From Candidatus Lumbricidiphila eiseniae (GTDB lineage: Bacteria; Actinomycetota; Actinomycetes; Actinomycetales; Microbacteriaceae), in NCBI GenBank assembly GCA_002529645.1, contig NAEP01000059.1:17898-81897 (forward strand): a stretch of DNA of 64,000 bases, read 5' to 3'. The notes below the pieces were generated by a model that saw only the letters and a program-made list of their open reading frames with translations, did no database searches and was not told the origin of the DNA. Within the stretch, counting starts at the first letter, position 1; every line of letters begins with the position of its first letter. This document shows, one piece after another, positions 63,269 through 64,000 of the stretch. A program made the translations under genes and the position numbers.

Positions 63269-63724
63269 ATGGCAAGAGTAAAAAGGGCAGTCAATGCCCA
63301 CAAGAAGCGTCGCGTTATTCTGGAGCGGGCGGAAGGGTACCGCGGACAGCGTTCGCGGTTGTACCGCAAGGCCAAGGAACAGGTCACTCACTCGCTTGTC
63401 TACGCGTACCGTGACCGTCGCCAGAAGAAGGGCGACTTCCGTCGACTGTGGATTCAGCGGATCAACGCAGCCTCCCGTGCGAACGGTCTCACATACAACC
63501 GGTTTATCCAGGGCCTTGCGCTCGCGGGTATTGAGGTTGACCGCCGTATGCTCGCGGAGCTCGCGGTAAATGACGCACCGACGTTTGCGACGCTCGTTGA
63601 CACGGCGCGGAAGGCGCTTCCCGCTGACACGTCCGCACCGAAGGCGGTTTCCGCGGTGAGCAAGACCGCAGCACCGGCGGTTGCCCAGTCGGAGACTGTT
63701 GTGGCGGAGACTGCTACCGCGTAG
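63269..63724 (+). CDS. rplT: 50S ribosomal protein L20
   Basis: 151 aa. [37 protein letters not shown] and [21 protein letters not shown] are L20 signatures. The C-terminus has about 30 extra residues ([22 protein letters not shown]) beyond the usual 118-125, an Ala-rich tail similar in composition to that of IF-3 here. Confidence 0.97.
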   Translation: MARVKRAVNAHKKRRVILERAEGYRGQRSRLYRKAKEQVTHSLVYAYRDRRQKKGDFRRLWIQRINAASRANGLTYNRFIQGLALAGIEVDRRMLAELAVNDAPTFATLVDTARKALPADTSAPKAVSAVSKTAAPAVAQSETVVAETATA

Positions 63725-63739
63725 CATCCTGGTATCTGG

Positions 63740-63780
63740 ACTGTTGGCCCGGTCGGACTCGTTCCGGTCGGGCCAACAGT
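63740..63780 (+). terminator. Terminator hairpin after rplT
   Basis: ACTGTTGGCCCG (63740-63751) pairs perfectly with CGGGCCAACAGT (63769-63780); the loop can add further GTCGG/CCGGT pairing. Only a weak T tract follows, but the position 15 nt after the rplT stop fits a terminator for the infC operon. It may also stop convergent transcription from the right. Confidence 0.75.
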
Positions 63781-63783
63781 CTG

Positions 63784-63993
63784 TTAGTGGGTGTGTCGTA
63801 GGATGTTTGTGCAGGTGAACTGGACTCTCCATTGGGGGGCGGCGGGTAGGTTGATGGTGTCTGGGGGGTTTTCGGTGTGGCAGGTGTTTCCTGCTTGGGT
63901 AGCGGCTGGGCGCCACTGGTCGCTGTTTGCTCGGCGTGGCTTTTCGCCGAATTGTCCGGCTGTCAGGAGTGTGCCGGCTAACACGATGAGCAT
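63784..63993 (-). CDS. Unrecognised small or partial protein at the right edge
   Basis: 69 aa if started at ATG 63993, but the frame may extend past the window. It begins hydrophobic (MLIVLAGTLLTAGQFGEKPRRANSD) and contains two Cys (NTCHTE, FTCTN), so it could be the rest of an exported protein. Convergent with the ribosomal operon. No family recognised and no function proposed. Confidence 0.4.
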   Translation of the reverse strand: MLIVLAGTLLTAGQFGEKPRRANSDQWRPAATQAGNTCHTENPPDTINLPAAPQWRVQFTCTNILRHTH

Positions 63994-64000
63994 TGCCCAG

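Overview
The window is 64 kb of a GC-rich (about 60 percent) actinobacterial chromosome, most likely Microbacteriaceae (Micrococcales). The backbone order supports this: pyrF, gmk, rpoZ, coaBC, metK, priA, fmt; rpe, hisE, hisG, hisF, hisI, trpE, Trp-associated membrane protein; dapF; hflX; lexA, LysM protein, hisC, hisB, hisH; hisA, SseB-like; DUF1844, infC, rpmI, rplT. Other actinobacterial traits are an mIHF-type domain fused to guanylate kinase, a PriA without intact helicase motifs, and a HisA of the bifunctional PriA (HisA/TrpF) type. No tRNA or rRNA gene was recognised.

Layout. 1-9.2 kb: nucleotide, coenzyme A, SAM and translation-initiation housekeeping genes. 9.2-10.2 kb: lower-GC island with an HNH nuclease. 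10.2-16.7 kb: histidine, tryptophan and lysine biosynthesis. 16.9-19.7 kb: membrane glycosyltransferase and RsmC-like methyltransferase. 20.0-25.6 kb: ABC importer with a PhnX-like hydrolase and an alkaline-phosphatase-superfamily enzyme (phosphonate locus 1). 25.7-27.2 kb: hflX. 27.3-29.2 kb: IS remnants, a broken secreted-protein gene and a small membrane protein. 29.4-34.5 kb: metF, metE, lexA/LysM. 34.5-42.6 kb: second his cluster, interrupted by an antisense four-gene ABC export cassette. 42.6-44.9 kb: PIG-V-like mannosyltransferase and a broken histidine phosphatase. 45.1-51.3 kb: PhnD, PhnC, fused PhnE-PhnE, FAD oxidoreductase and class-III PLP enzyme (phosphonate locus 2). 53.0-60.6 kb: DeoR-controlled sugar ABC importer with a YihT-like sulfofructose-phosphate aldolase, two oxidative/hydrolytic enzymes and a divergent NagB-like enzyme. 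60.7-63.7 kb: TauE/SafE, DUF1844, infC-rpmI-rplT.

How the genes work together. The two phosphonate loci look complementary: locus 2 has PhnCDE-type uptake and enzymes expected to turn aminophosphonates into phosphonoacetaldehyde, while locus 1 has a second importer and the phosphonatase-like C-P hydrolase. The 53-60 kb locus looks like uptake and aldol cleavage of an unusual, possibly sulfonated, sugar, with the same operator-like palindrome in front of both outward transcription units.

The most striking observation is not a gene. At many places there are pairs or triplets of locus-specific direct repeats of about 25-30 bp separated by about 30-36 bp of unique sequence. Three show 28+33 or 27+33 nt almost perfectly (44595-44681, 51405-51493, 52771-52859), and a degraded fourth (1227-1315) has the same measure. 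This is the footprint expected if a Cas1-Cas2-type I-E integrase inserted 33-bp spacers at non-CRISPR sites and duplicated about 28 bp of target. One such insertion interrupts a histidine phosphatase gene with a 60-bp segment carrying a stop codon.
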